DNA of 64,000 bases from a virus. The notes under the pieces are model-generated. The model was not told the DNA's origin and did not search any database. It worked only from the letters and a program-made list of their open reading frames with translations. The stretch covers positions 23,929 to 87,928 of IMG/VR virus record IMGVR_UViG_3300027917_000032, one strand, 5' to 3'. The first letter of the stretch is position 1; each line of letters starts with the position of its first letter. This document shows positions 22,676 through 31,640 of the stretch, in pieces. A program made the translations under genes and the position numbers.

Positions 22676-25423
22676 ATGACGAAGATTCTGGATGCTTTTG
22701 GGAATTTCTTTCGGGCAGTGGTGTTGCCAAAACACAACAACCCCGATTTCTTTTGCCGCTGGTTGGACAACTCACCAGATTTGGAAACCCAACTTCTTGT
22801 TGCTCCGGGTAAAGGCTACCCTGTTGAGGGCTACCGTAATGTGTGGACAGACGGAGAACAGGAATGGTTTAACATACGGTATCCCAAGAACGCTATGGGT
22901 GAGCCCTACTGGCGCGACCGCGAGCTTAACTTCGACCTGGGTGAGCATTGGCTTGGCATTGGTACGACGTGGTGGGATTGGACAAAGCGTGAGTCCGTCG
23001 CGTGCGCCTTCGACTTTGATGAAGTCACGTCACACGCGCCCGGCGTTGGTGTATCTGACGATGAACTAGACAAGGTGAAGACCCGCGCCTGCGAGCTTGA
23101 CTACGTTGAAGTCTTGAAATCAACGGGTGGCGGCGGCCTTCACATTTATATCTGGTTTGATGAAAATGACCGGCCCCGCACGGAGAATCATACAGAGCAC
23201 GCTGCCATCGCCCGCGCCATGCTCGGCAAGCTCAGTACCGACGCAGCGTTCGACTTCGGCAGTCACTTGGACGTGTGCGGCGGGAATATGTGGGTGGCCC
23301 ACCAGAAAATGTTTGGCACAGATGGGTTTGAATGTGTCAAAAAGGCCACACGGCTGTTGACAAATAAAGACATCCCGCCGAATTGGCGGGACCATCTTGA
23401 AGTAATCGGCGGAAAATCCACAAAAGTGCGCGTTGTTGGCGTCACCGATAGCGGCGAAGAGATTGACGAACAAGACCCACTGGCCGAATTGACAACTGCT
23501 CACCCCAAGGTTCCGCTGGATGAAACACATAAGAAAATCATCGCAGACTTGGAAATGACAGGCGCATCCTGCCTCTGGGTGCCCGATCACAATTTGGTAC
23601 AGACACACACTTGCGCTTTGAAAACTGTGGCCGAACAGTGGGCCGATCAAGGCCACGCCATGCGTGGCTTCTTCAACACGCTGTCGCCGGGAACCGATTT
23701 GGGAAAACCCAACTGCTTTATGATCCCGAAACGGGACGGGGCTTTCATGGTTTTTCGGTTCGGTAAAGGTACGTTGGAGCATGGGCTTTGGAAACAGGAT
23801 CGGCAGGGGTGGACGTGGTGTAGTTACAACAAAGCTCCCGACCTCTATGAAGCGGCTATTGCTCTTGGTGGTGCAGAGTTAGAAGGCAACAAGGGGTTCC
23901 ACTTTGGCTCACTTGTAAATGCCGGGCAAGTCGTTAAAGCTATCGGCTCTAAGCTCTCGCTCCCTGCTGGGAATGATTACGACCAGCGAACTGCAATCCT
24001 CCGTAGGAATAATGACGGCAGGCTCGTGGTAGAGATTGACCGTTGGGAAGGTGATACCGGCTTCGACAACTGGAACGGGCAGAAGAAGAACAAATGGATT
24101 AAGGTGTTCAATATCTGTGTGGACACTACGGAAGCCGACGATGACTACAGCCGCTATGATACTCTCGTTCGCTCCTGTCGCTCCCCTTCAGACGCCGACG
24201 CCGGTTGGCGGATTCGTGTCAACGGAGGGAGTTGGATCAAACACCCGCGAGAGAATGTGACCAGCGTTCTCAGTTTGGTCAAACCGCCCGACGTGCAAAC
24301 AAACAACATCCTGGGCACAGCGATTATGAATCAGTGGATCATGGTCTGCAAGCCTTTTCACGAAGAGCACCCTGGCGGTCGTCAATGGAATCTTGGGGCT
24401 CCTCAGTTTATCTACCAACCCGCAGTAATCGAGGATGAGGAGAAACCGCAGCACCCGCACTGGGATCGTGTCATGGCCCACTGCGGGGAGGAACTAACAC
24501 CGATCATTCGGAAATCCTCGTGGTGTCGCCACTGGGGTATTTTCAATGGCTGCGACTATCTTACTGCTTGGATTTCATGCTTGCTGCGGGAGCCATTTGA
24601 GCCGCTCCCATACCTCTTCATGTACGGCCCACAAAACTCGGGTAAGTCAATCTTCCATGAGGCAATCAGTTTACTTATTACTGGTGGCGTGGTTAAAGCC
24701 GACCGTGCTTTGACCAATGCCAGCGACTTTAATGGTGAACTTGCAAATGCAGTCTTGGGGGTAGTTGATGAAGTAGATATTGCGAAGGCTGGCCCCGCCG
24801 TCTACAACAAAATCAAAGAATGGACGACGAGCCAGTATATTAGCATCCACGCTAAGTATCAACAAGTCTACCAACAGCGGAATTGCTTGCACTTTGTTCA
24901 AACCGCAAATTTCCGTAATAGTTGCCCAATCTTTCCAGGGGACACGCGGATAACGGCGATGTATGTTGGGCCTTTGTTGGAGGAGATACCTAAGCCTCGC
25001 CTCACTCAATTGCTAGAGGCAGAAGCCCCGAACTTCATGGCGACCTTGTTGGGCATGTCACTTCCGACTTCGGAGACACGCCTACGCCTGCCTATTCTCG
25101 ACACAGTTGGTAAGGAACAAGCGGCGGAAGGGAACAGGGATTCCTTGGAGGAATTTATCGCGGACTCGTGTTACGAAGTGCCGGGCTGCAAAGTGCCTCT
25201 CAAGACATTCTATGAAACATTCAACGATACGTTGTCTGCTTTCGAGTCGGCACGTTGGACAAAGACACGGGTACGGCGCTCGCTGCCCGATAATTTTCCT
25301 GTTGGTAAGAGCACGGGAGGTCAGTTGTATGTTGGCAACATCAGTTTAATCGAGAAAGAGATTGATCCCAAGGCTCCTCGGTATGTTGCCAGTGGCTCTT
25401 ATTTGAAACTGGAAGAGGAGTGA
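22676..25423 (+). CDS. AEP primase-polymerase fused to an SF3 helicase
   Basis: A 915-residue replication protein. The amino third has archaeo-eukaryotic primase features: FDFDEV (DxD, near 109) and STGGGGLHIYIW (sGGxHxY-type, near 149). The carboxyl third is a superfamily 3 helicase with Walker A YGPQNSGKS near 649, Walker B LGVVDEVD near 694 and FVQTAN near 740 as motif C. It would prime and unwind DNA at the origin just upstream. The ATG at 22676 is chosen for GGAG 7 bases before it; the ATG at 22646 abuts its ribosome site. It opens the only rightward unit. Confidence 0.9.
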   Translation: MTKILDAFGNFFRAVVLPKHNNPDFFCRWLDNSPDLETQLLVAPGKGYPVEGYRNVWTDGEQEWFNIRYPKNAMGEPYWRDRELNFDLGEHWLGIGTTWWDWTKRESVACAFDFDEVTSHAPGVGVSDDELDKVKTRACELDYVEVLKSTGGGGLHIYIWFDENDRPRTENHTEHAAIARAMLGKLSTDAAFDFGSHLDVCGGNMWVAHQKMFGTDGFECVKKATRLLTNKDIPPNWRDHLEVIGGKSTKVRVVGVTDSGEEIDEQDPLAELTTAHPKVPLDETHKKIIADLEMTGASCLWVPDHNLVQTHTCALKTVAEQWADQGHAMRGFFNTLSPGTDLGKPNCFMIPKRDGAFMVFRFGKGTLEHGLWKQDRQGWTWCSYNKAPDLYEAAIALGGAELEGNKGFHFGSLVNAGQVVKAIGSKLSLPAGNDYDQRTAILRRNNDGRLVVEIDRWEGDTGFDNWNGQKKNKWIKVFNICVDTTEADDDYSRYDTLVRSCRSPSDADAGWRIRVNGGSWIKHPRENVTSVLSLVKPPDVQTNNILGTAIMNQWIMVCKPFHEEHPGGRQWNLGAPQFIYQPAVIEDEEKPQHPHWDRVMAHCGEELTPIIRKSSWCRHWGIFNGCDYLTAWISCLLREPFEPLPYLFMYGPQNSGKSIFHEAISLLITGGVVKADRALTNASDFNGELANAVLGVVDEVDIAKAGPAVYNKIKEWTTSQYISIHAKYQQVYQQRNCLHFVQTANFRNSCPIFPGDTRITAMYVGPLLEEIPKPRLTQLLEAEAPNFMATLLGMSLPTSETRLRLPILDTVGKEQAAEGNRDSLEEFIADSCYEVPGCKVPLKTFYETFNDTLSAFESARWTKTRVRRSLPDNFPVGKSTGGQLYVGNISLIEKEIDPKAPRYVASGSYLKLEEE

Positions 25424-25426
25424 CCC

Positions 25427-25603
25427 ATGTACCGGATTATGATTTGCCAAAGCGTATGTGCTAGTGGCTCGGTAATCATCGCTCGAACGCTGGCAACATT
25501 ATACGAAAATGAAGTTCCTGATGATATTGAAACAATCGTTGAGGAACTTGGCGGCGACTACTACGACATTCAAAACGAGGAGGATGACGATGGCGAAAAT
25601 TGA
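25427..25603 (+). CDS. 58-residue acidic protein
   Basis: ATG at 25427 with AGGAG 6 bases upstream, TGA at 25601-25603. The peptide MYRIMICQSVCASGSVIIAR is followed by acidic TIVEELGGDYYDIQNEEDDD. It overlaps the next gene by 14 bases. No family is recognised, but the strong ribosome site and spacing make it a likely gene. Confidence 0.68.
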   Translation: MYRIMICQSVCASGSVIIARTLATLYENEVPDDIETIVEELGGDYYDIQNEEDDDGEN

Positions 25604-26354
25604 CTACAGCGTGGGGGATATTAACAGCACAAAGAAGGGTTCAGGTGCCCGAGCCAACAGTGGTAAGATTTCCTTTGCCGTGACCCCACTCCCGTTGCTG
25701 GCGGGCTGCGCCCGCGTTTGGATGAGTGGCCTGCTCAAGTACGCACCGTGGAATTGGGCCAAGGGAATGAAGTGGAGTGTACCCTTTGACTGCCTCTGTC
25801 GTCACCTGTTCAAGTGGTGGTATCTGGGAGAAGATATTGACCCCGAATCCGGTGAGCATCACCTTGACCTTGTGTTCTGCAACCTCTTCATGCTCAAGCA
25901 CTACACTAAGACCTTTACAGAGGGCGACGACCGCCCGCCTGAGTACGCCGATTTCGGCCCGTGGTTGGATGACTTCAACACGCCTTTTGATGAGGCGGGG
26001 TTCTTGGAGCGGAACCCGGATATTGCCCGCATGATTGAAGAACGCAAGGCTCAGGAAGAAGTGGAAGCAGCGGAAGCAGCGGAAGCAGCGGAAGCAGCGG
26101 AAGCAGCGGAAGCAGCGGAAGGTGTCACCTGGCACGAAGGAGCAAAAGACTCCGCCGTGCGCAAGCACTACGGGATCATTTACCGTGCGGAGTCAAGAAA
26201 GAAGATAGCCGCTGGGGAGAAAAAGTTCACGCAAGACGAGATTACGGCCATGTGGGCCGCAGCCCGTGAGCGCGCCCTTGCCGAGGCGACGCAAAAGGAT
26301 AGTTGCTCTTGTCCCGACAATGTTGATTGCCGTGGTTGTCGAGGAGGTTTCTAA
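25590..26354 (+). CDS. dATP/dGTP diphosphohydrolase-like protein (DUF5664 type) with Glu-Ala repeat
   Basis: A 254-residue protein from ATG 25590 (GGAGG 6 bases upstream). Residues 20-110 match the all-helical domain of phage dATP/dGTP diphosphohydrolases: GKISFAVTPLPLLAGCAR, GLLKYAPWNWAKGM, RHLFKWWYLGEDIDPESGEHH and LDLVFCNLFML. Then come an EAAEAAEAA stretch (159-176) encoded by a 9-bp tandem repeat, a charged helix, and a Cys-rich end (CSCPDNVDCRGCRGGF). The enzyme would hydrolyse purine dNTPs and shape the nucleotide pool. Related proteins occur in phages that replace adenine by diaminopurine, but PurZ is not in this window. The open frame before 25590 is ignored. Confidence 0.78.
   Translation: MAKIDYSVGDINSTKKGSGARANSGKISFAVTPLPLLAGCARVWMSGLLKYAPWNWAKGMKWSVPFDCLCRHLFKWWYLGEDIDPESGEHHLDLVFCNLFMLKHYTKTFTEGDDRPPEYADFGPWLDDFNTPFDEAGFLERNPDIARMIEERKAQEEVEAAEAAEAAEAAEAAEAAEGVTWHEGAKDSAVRKHYGIIYRAESRKKIAAGEKKFTQDEITAMWAAARERALAEATQKDSCSCPDNVDCRGCRGGF
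26064..26117 (+). repeat. Six copies of GAAGCAGCG
   Basis: Six perfect tandem copies of the 9-mer in frame, coding Glu-Ala-Ala helices in the diphosphohydrolase-like protein. The exact identity at DNA level suggests recent expansion and likely copy-number variation. Confidence 0.95.
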
Positions 26355-26974
26355 TGCCAAAAGCACCCAGTAGCCTCATTCCGATGAACGGGCACATGCT
26401 CGTCTCTGTAGACGTAGAAACAACGGGCCGACTCGCAGGCTGGCATGAAATTATCCAGATTGCAGTCGTCCCGCTGACAAGTGATATTGAACCCGTGCCC
26501 GACCGAAACCCGTTCTACATGAACATAGCGCCGCAATATCCAGAGCGGCACGAGAATCTTGCTCAGACAGTTCATGGACTAGACCTTGAAGAGTTACGAA
26601 CCACCTGCCCTGATGCTTGGAAAGTGGCCGATTTGTTTGATGAATGGGTGCAGTCGTTTGACTTACCATTTAACAAGCGGCTTATTCCTTTAGCACATAA
26701 TTGGGGATTTGAACGCGGCTTCTTGCAGCATTGGCTTGGGCTTGATTCCTTTGATGCGCTGTTTATGTCGCTGGCGCGGGACACCATGTTGTTTGCATTA
26801 AGCATTAACGATGCGGCAGCTTATCACGGGCTGGATATTCCATTTCCGTATGTTGGCTTGAAAGCCGTTGCAAAGAAATACGGGATCGTAAATCCCAACC
26901 CTCACGACGCACTTTCCGACGCATTAACGGGAGCCAAGCTATACAAAGCTATGCTGACTTCCTTCGGTCACTAA
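26354..26974 (+). CDS. DnaQ-like (DEDDh) 3'-5' exonuclease
   Basis: A 206-residue protein with ExoI LVSVDVETTG (D20, E22), ExoII PLAHNWGFERGFLQ and ExoIII PHDALSDALTGAKLY, where the His marks the DEDDh class. It probably proofreads or trims DNA with the replication genes of R1. The ATG overlaps the upstream stop (TAATG) and GAGGAGG lies 6 bases before it. It is the last gene of R1, and its stop interlocks with the stop of the convergent minus-strand gene. Confidence 0.9.
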   Translation: MPKAPSSLIPMNGHMLVSVDVETTGRLAGWHEIIQIAVVPLTSDIEPVPDRNPFYMNIAPQYPERHENLAQTVHGLDLEELRTTCPDAWKVADLFDEWVQSFDLPFNKRLIPLAHNWGFERGFLQHWLGLDSFDALFMSLARDTMLFALSINDAAAYHGLDIPFPYVGLKAVAKKYGIVNPNPHDALSDALTGAKLYKAMLTSFGH

Positions 26975-27111
26975 CGCGGAAACCCCTCAGCCTTTCGATC
27001 CTTACGCTTCCCTGGTCGCGGCTTGACCGCGATCAGGGTTTTTGTTTCTTCCGGGATCGGCACATTCTTCGTCGTTCGGTTGCCTGAGTTCTTACCGGCG
27101 CAACACCCCAT
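26971..27111 (-). CDS. 46-residue basic protein, last gene of unit L2
   Basis: ATG at 27111 with GAGGAG 6 bases upstream, TAG at 26971. The peptide MGCCAGKNSGNRTTKNVPIP continues with a Lys/Arg-rich KPRPGKRKDRKAEG. Its coding sequence contains the terminator hairpin of the opposite unit R1, and its stop overlaps the R1 exonuclease stop. The good ribosome site and sense composition support a real gene. The function is unknown. Confidence 0.65.
   Translation of the reverse strand: MGCCAGKNSGNRTTKNVPIPEETKTLIAVKPRPGKRKDRKAEGFPR
27010..27045 (+). terminator. Rho-independent terminator of unit R1
   Basis: CCCTGGTCGCGG pairs with CCGCGATCAGGG (12 bp, one wobble, loop CTTGA) and is followed by TTTTTGTTTC on the plus strand, 35 bases after the exonuclease stop. 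It lies within the small convergent gene at 26971-27111. Confidence 0.9.
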
Positions 27112-27185
27112 GTGAGTCTCCTCTGTATTGTAGCAGGCGCAGCAAGCCTATCGCACAACGTACTCGACACGCCCGCCTGCTTTAA

Positions 27186-27935
27186 TTACCAGAAGTCCCT
27201 CGGACAGTGCTCTGTCTCCATCCGAATCTTGTTCATCAAGGCCGCGCCTTCGGCACGCACCTTACAGCCGCAGCCTTTACATCGCTGACTTTTCTTATCG
27301 TACCAATTACACTGGGAGCAGTAGGTAGCATGTAAATGGTTTACTTCCGTGTCGGTTCGGATTGGCCGCCCCGCCTTGATCCAATTCTTCACAGCTTGCC
27401 AGTAGGAAACCGCGAGCTTTTTCACGGCGGGAAAATCAGGAATATCCTCTGGGTTTGTTGACGCACCAACTTGAGTCAATGCGCCTTTACAATGCTCACA
27501 CTCCTTCGGCAGCACCGCTTTCTTCACTATACTACAGTAGGCGTTTACCTGTAACTGCCCATCTGGCTTGCGGTCATTGTTGAAAGCCCGAAACGGGCAC
27601 GGATACCAAGCCGAGTCAAATGTCCAGGCATCATCTTCACGTCTCGCGTAGCCTCGGGGACAAATGGGAGGGGCGGCGTCAGTAGGCGTGTACCTCACTT
27701 CACCATCCTCACCATACATGGGCTGGGGGTAGATGGCATTAGCGGGAGCTTGTAATTTACATGGTTGATGACTCAGCAGAACTTGTCGAAGCGTGCAGCG
27801 GGAGCATGATTCCTCCTCAACTTCCTTTCCATAGGTTTCGGCCCCGCCGTGGGCGCAACGATATAGCTCCCGCCGCTCGCCCGATTGCTCCTTGCGAATC
27901 ACTCTCCGTCGTTTCTGGCACGGTATGTATTTCAT
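27186..27935 (-). CDS. Cys-rich zinc-binding protein, tail-region paralogue A
   Basis: A 249-residue protein with many Cys pairs. The last 50 residues read YCSQCNWYDKKSQRCKGCGC followed by a basic NKI segment and CPRDFW, a pattern also present in the next gene upstream. Earlier parts have CSRCTLRQ, CPRGYARR and CEHCKG. Such proteins often follow tail-tip genes in large siphoviruses; whether they are structural is not known to me. The ATG at 27935 is preferred because it overlaps the upstream stop as TAATG, with GGAG 8 bases before. Confidence 0.7.
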   Translation of the reverse strand: MKYIPCQKRRRVIRKEQSGERRELYRCAHGGAETYGKEVEEESCSRCTLRQVLLSHQPCKLQAPANAIYPQPMYGEDGEVRYTPTDAAPPICPRGYARREDDAWTFDSAWYPCPFRAFNNDRKPDGQLQVNAYCSIVKKAVLPKECEHCKGALTQVGASTNPEDIPDFPAVKKLAVSYWQAVKNWIKAGRPIRTDTEVNHLHATYCSQCNWYDKKSQRCKGCGCKVRAEGAALMNKIRMETEHCPRDFW

Positions 27936-28315
27936 TACCATAGCTCCAGCGGGCAGGTGAAGGCAGTGTACTTGACGTACTCATCAATTGGTGTGAAGTT
28001 AGAGCACCCGCAGGATACACAGAACTTGCTCACAGCGTCGTAGAACTTGCAACGGTGGCAGTAAGTCTCCAGTATCTCAGCCCGCTCATCTTCAGAGCGT
28101 TGTTCCAACTCTGCACGGTCATACACGTCACCCATGACAGCGACGAATTGCTCATCTTCTGCGTCGGGCTCGGCACGAAGCTGACACTCCATGCAGATTG
28201 CTTTACTCACCGGCTCGCAGTGATGGATACATCGGTAGTCACCGCAAGACGATACATGAACACGCATAGCAGTCTCAAATATCGTCCGCTGGTTTTTGCA
28301 GACTCGTTCTCTCAT
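27935..28315 (-). CDS. Cys-rich zinc-binding protein, tail-region paralogue B
   Basis: A 126-residue protein with the same carboxyl module as its neighbour: YCHRCKFYDAVSKFCVSCGC, then YVKYTAFTCPLELW. An amino-terminal cluster (CGDYRCIHHCEP, AICMECQLR) adds a second zinc site. GGAGAGAG directly precedes the ATG. It probably arose with paralogue A by duplication of the module. Confidence 0.7.
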   Translation of the reverse strand: MRERVCKNQRTIFETAMRVHVSSCGDYRCIHHCEPVSKAICMECQLRAEPDAEDEQFVAVMGDVYDRAELEQRSEDERAEILETYCHRCKFYDAVSKFCVSCGCSNFTPIDEYVKYTAFTCPLELW

Positions 28316-28332
28316 CTCTCTCCCTCTCTCGG

Positions 28333-31257
28333 TTAATCTGCCGATTTCGGCTCATAGATTTCATTCTGGTTTGGCGCGTTCGGGTCGCCCGGCAGTTCCT
28401 CGCACTCGTCGGGGTACTCAGGGTCGGCAATCGCTTTTGGCGCTCGCACCATCCACGGGGCCGACTGGTTGCAGAAGTATCCGCAGTTCTCGGTCAAGTC
28501 CTTAATCTCCGCGAGCTTTTGCTGATAGAACAGCCACGCTCCGAAGGCCGCGCCAAACGTGTGGCAAAAGGAACTCAGTGTAGACGTACAAGGCGTGCCA
28601 CCGTCGTTACACCAGCAAGGGCCACCGACGCAACCGCCCAGGATGTTCCCAGACGTTACGCCGGGTGGAACGGGTGTCACGTACCAGACCTTCACTTCGT
28701 ACACACAACCGTCGCCGTACTGCGGCTCACCGCACGCCGTTCGCCTCTTCTTCTTGTCCGAGTCGTTGCCTGCGGCGGGCACATCCTTATTCAAGGTATT
28801 GTCCATCGCCATCCGGCGCGCTTGCTTCGCAATTTCCAACGCTTGAAATTCCGGCTCCTCTTCTTCAGTGTCCGCAAAGTCCGAGATTTGACAAAAGACT
28901 GTGGGCGCAGAATCGTCCAAGTCAGACGGGTGGCGGTCGCCACTCGTCAGTACAACAAAGTTCTCGTCTGTTGTGTCGCCACCGCTCAGGATATGGTCAG
29001 CCGGTGGTGTGACATTGAAATCATAGCCAGGGTCAGCCGCCGCCGCTTCACCGGGGAGGGGCCACTGAGCCGTTGCAGATTTATTGGCAGGCCACGCCCA
29101 GTAGTAAGGCTCATTCGTGCCCGCGCGAATTGGTGTCCATGCCTGAAAGTTGATGGTATTGTTCTCGTTATTGAACTCGGCCTTGGTGATAATACACTTT
29201 ACTTGGGACGCCGAAAACTGCGGCAAGTCAAGAGTTATCGCATCAAACAAATCCAGGTCAAGATGCTTGATAGTTGTTGTGAAACTTACTTGCTTCCATG
29301 TGTGCGAATCCCTAATCAGCCAGAAGGTAGCCGACTTCAGAATGGTGTCAAAGGTGTTTTGAGTGAAGTAATCACGCGCAACTTCCTGCACGCCATACTT
29401 GGGTACATTGTTTTTCAGAACAATCGTCCGCTCGACGTCATCATCACTCTCGACCCCCGCCTCACCATTCTGCCATTTTATAACGTGCTTTGTAGCAATA
29501 TCCTCAGTCGTTGTATGGGTGACGTTAAACGTACCCACAAGAATATCGCTACCTGTAAGCGTCCGCACGGACGTAGGCTCCTCAGACAAATACTTAATGT
29601 AGATGACGCCATTACGAACATAGACAGCACACCGCGTCTGGTACGCAATATCCTGGATCAGTTGCAGCACATTCCGCCGCTCCTTTACCCAGAAGTTCGT
29701 CGGGTAGTTTGTCATCTTCGCTTGTACGGCTGTGAACGAGGTTGTGTCCACCGTAAGACTGGTATACTTCTCCACGAGCCATTCGATCACGTCTACGGGA
29801 TTCGGCCCAACGTCCGATGTGAATGAAACGTAGAGTTGATCTTCCCAGTCAGAGTCGTATAGGCTGAGCTTCTTTTCTAACCCAATCTCGACTACGGTAT
29901 ACCCATCGTAATCCGTTTCGTATACTGTGTAATAGGACGACGGCACTTCTAGCAAAAGACTTCGGCCCGTTGGCTGCCGTTTGTATGCCGCCACGTTGTT
30001 GATCGTTCCGGGTATCAAGCTAACGATGTAGAGAATTTCGGCCTTCTCCTCAAGGAATACGTCAGTCCCAGGAGGAATCCAGAAGAAGCCCGCCGCTTCC
30101 ATCTCATCAAAGGCTTTTTGCGACGCCGTAGGGCCACCCTCGTAAACTTGCCGAAATGTAGGACTAGCCGGATCGCAGTCATCTTCATAGTTATTAACGT
30201 CGAAATACCAAGCAGTGCCGGTTCCACTCTCAGTCCACCCAGACGTCCACGACGTCGGCTCTAATCCAATTGATCTGTCCGGGATTTCCTTACACGGCTG
30301 CCGTTCCCAATCTGCGAACTCAGGGTGGACACGTTGCGTTACCTTGAAGGTGTTGCCGCTAAAGGTGCCAGTAAATTTGGCCCCGTTAATGTTCAGCGTG
30401 ACATTCGTATTTTGCGGGAAGTCTTCACCGCCGCGAATATTCAGCGTCTTGTGTTCATACGACTGTTGTTGCTCCAACAGGTACACCAAGTTGCAAATAG
30501 TCTCGTATCTATTTTGCACGCACTCTAAATCAGGGCCATACGATTGCTGCGTCGTTGAGTCATAGTTTCCAGCCCCATCGGTAGATAGTGTAGTTTCTTC
30601 ACCGGTTGAGACACTTGGACACTGAATGTAACGTGCTTGACAGATTCGCTCGGTTAGTGTAAAGTCCGACACACCTTCCCCGTGTGTTAAGATACCACGC
30701 TGCGGAGCCCGCACTTGAACCGCTCCCATATTGCAGACTTCACCAAACACCAGCGGCCAAACCTTACCCCTGGCTTCTTCGGGTATGCTGTCAAAGTCCC
30801 CTTCCTCCATCGAGAACGCTACTTCATTATCTTCCCGCTTTGTGAGCACATCAAAGGTTAAAGTACGCTCACCCTCACTCCACGCAATCGGAGATGTAAT
30901 CTCGCCTTTGAAGAGGAGAAATTTATGTGCTACAGTAAGACCTTGGAATCCTTGGTAAACCCAAACAGGTCGTTTGTGAATGTCGTGCTGATCGAGCAAC
31001 GCCTTCAACTCACCGTCAATATCATCTAGTGTCAGCGAAATAGATTGCGAATCACTAGTACCCGTTACCATTGTTGCCATGTCAAAGTTACCCACCTGAA
31101 TGATAGTGGGATACGGGTAGTCCAAGCCCGAGAGTTTTTGGTCGGAGTAGAGTATCTTTTCACCGCCGTCAACCCATTGAACTTCAACAATCAACAACGG
31201 CTCAGAGCCGTGCTTCTGTTGCAAATTGCTCAAAATGCCTGCCGGTACATCCCGCAT
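28333..31257 (-). CDS. Tail tip / central fibre (baseplate hub) protein
   Basis: A 974-residue protein at the place of the tail tip gene in siphoviruses. The first 150 residues (VEVQWVDGGEKILYSDQKL..., ISLTLDDIDGELKALLDQ...) resemble the amino domain of phage tip proteins. A central hub-like region (DVIEWLVEKYTSL, LQLIQDIAYQTRCAVYV) follows. The last 200 residues are Cys- and Pro-rich (GGCVGGPCWCNDGGTPC) with a KKKRR patch. It probably contacts the host and may carry the Cys-rich domain outward. The ATG overlaps the upstream stop (TAATG). Confidence 0.82.
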   Translation of the reverse strand: MRDVPAGILSNLQQKHGSEPLLIVEVQWVDGGEKILYSDQKLSGLDYPYPTIIQVGNFDMATMVTGTSDSQSISLTLDDIDGELKALLDQHDIHKRPVWVYQGFQGLTVAHKFLLFKGEITSPIAWSEGERTLTFDVLTKREDNEVAFSMEEGDFDSIPEEARGKVWPLVFGEVCNMGAVQVRAPQRGILTHGEGVSDFTLTERICQARYIQCPSVSTGEETTLSTDGAGNYDSTTQQSYGPDLECVQNRYETICNLVYLLEQQQSYEHKTLNIRGGEDFPQNTNVTLNINGAKFTGTFSGNTFKVTQRVHPEFADWERQPCKEIPDRSIGLEPTSWTSGWTESGTGTAWYFDVNNYEDDCDPASPTFRQVYEGGPTASQKAFDEMEAAGFFWIPPGTDVFLEEKAEILYIVSLIPGTINNVAAYKRQPTGRSLLLEVPSSYYTVYETDYDGYTVVEIGLEKKLSLYDSDWEDQLYVSFTSDVGPNPVDVIEWLVEKYTSLTVDTTSFTAVQAKMTNYPTNFWVKERRNVLQLIQDIAYQTRCAVYVRNGVIYIKYLSEEPTSVRTLTGSDILVGTFNVTHTTTEDIATKHVIKWQNGEAGVESDDDVERTIVLKNNVPKYGVQEVARDYFTQNTFDTILKSATFWLIRDSHTWKQVSFTTTIKHLDLDLFDAITLDLPQFSASQVKCIITKAEFNNENNTINFQAWTPIRAGTNEPYYWAWPANKSATAQWPLPGEAAAADPGYDFNVTPPADHILSGGDTTDENFVVLTSGDRHPSDLDDSAPTVFCQISDFADTEEEEPEFQALEIAKQARRMAMDNTLNKDVPAAGNDSDKKKRRTACGEPQYGDGCVYEVKVWYVTPVPPGVTSGNILGGCVGGPCWCNDGGTPCTSTLSSFCHTFGAAFGAWLFYQQKLAEIKDLTENCGYFCNQSAPWMVRAPKAIADPEYPDECEELPGDPNAPNQNEIYEPKSAD

Positions 31258-31640
31258 TATTCTCTCTCCTCAAACTCCAAGGTTAGGTCCATGACTTCTC
31301 CGCCAGGGAACCTGACTGCTCGACCACTCCCCGTGCTTTCAAATGGATTGTTCACCAAGTAACCAATCCAGATGTTACTATCATGGTCAATGACCTGAAT
31401 TGGCAGGCGGTAGTAGGCGTTGATAAAAACCCGTAATTCCAGAGCTTTATTTCGCGCTACAGTAAAGTCCCATTGAAGCCGTTTTCGCCCGCCCCGCGAT
31501 TTAACATAGGTGTAGGATGTTCCATCCATCGCCCGGCTAATCTGCATAGTCGAAGTCAGACCAACCGAGTCGCTAAACTTCGGGCTGGGCAACACCAATG
31601 TTACTTGGAGACTGGGGTAAGGTGCGCGTAGTGTAAACAT
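31257..31640 (-). CDS. Distal-tail-like minor tail protein
   Basis: A 127-residue beta-rich protein (MFTLRAPYPSLQVTLVLPSP). The carboxyl part (FINAYYRLPIQVIDHDSNIW..., EVMDLTLEFEERE) resembles the carboxyl part of the 489-residue neighbour (VGIIDWEGTQWVGII..., WTLTFEFEGT), so a beta domain is shared. It lies between the fibre-like protein and the tip protein, as distal tail proteins do. Confidence 0.68.
   Translation of the reverse strand: MFTLRAPYPSLQVTLVLPSPKFSDSVGLTSTMQISRAMDGTSYTYVKSRGGRKRLQWDFTVARNKALELRVFINAYYRLPIQVIDHDSNIWIGYLVNNPFESTGSGRAVRFPGGEVMDLTLEFEERE

Noticed and set aside
28519-29826. A 435-codon plus-strand frame opposite the tail tip gene
   Set aside because: Antisense shadow with Arg- and Cys-rich low-meaning translation and no ribosome site; the minus strand has a coherent virion protein.
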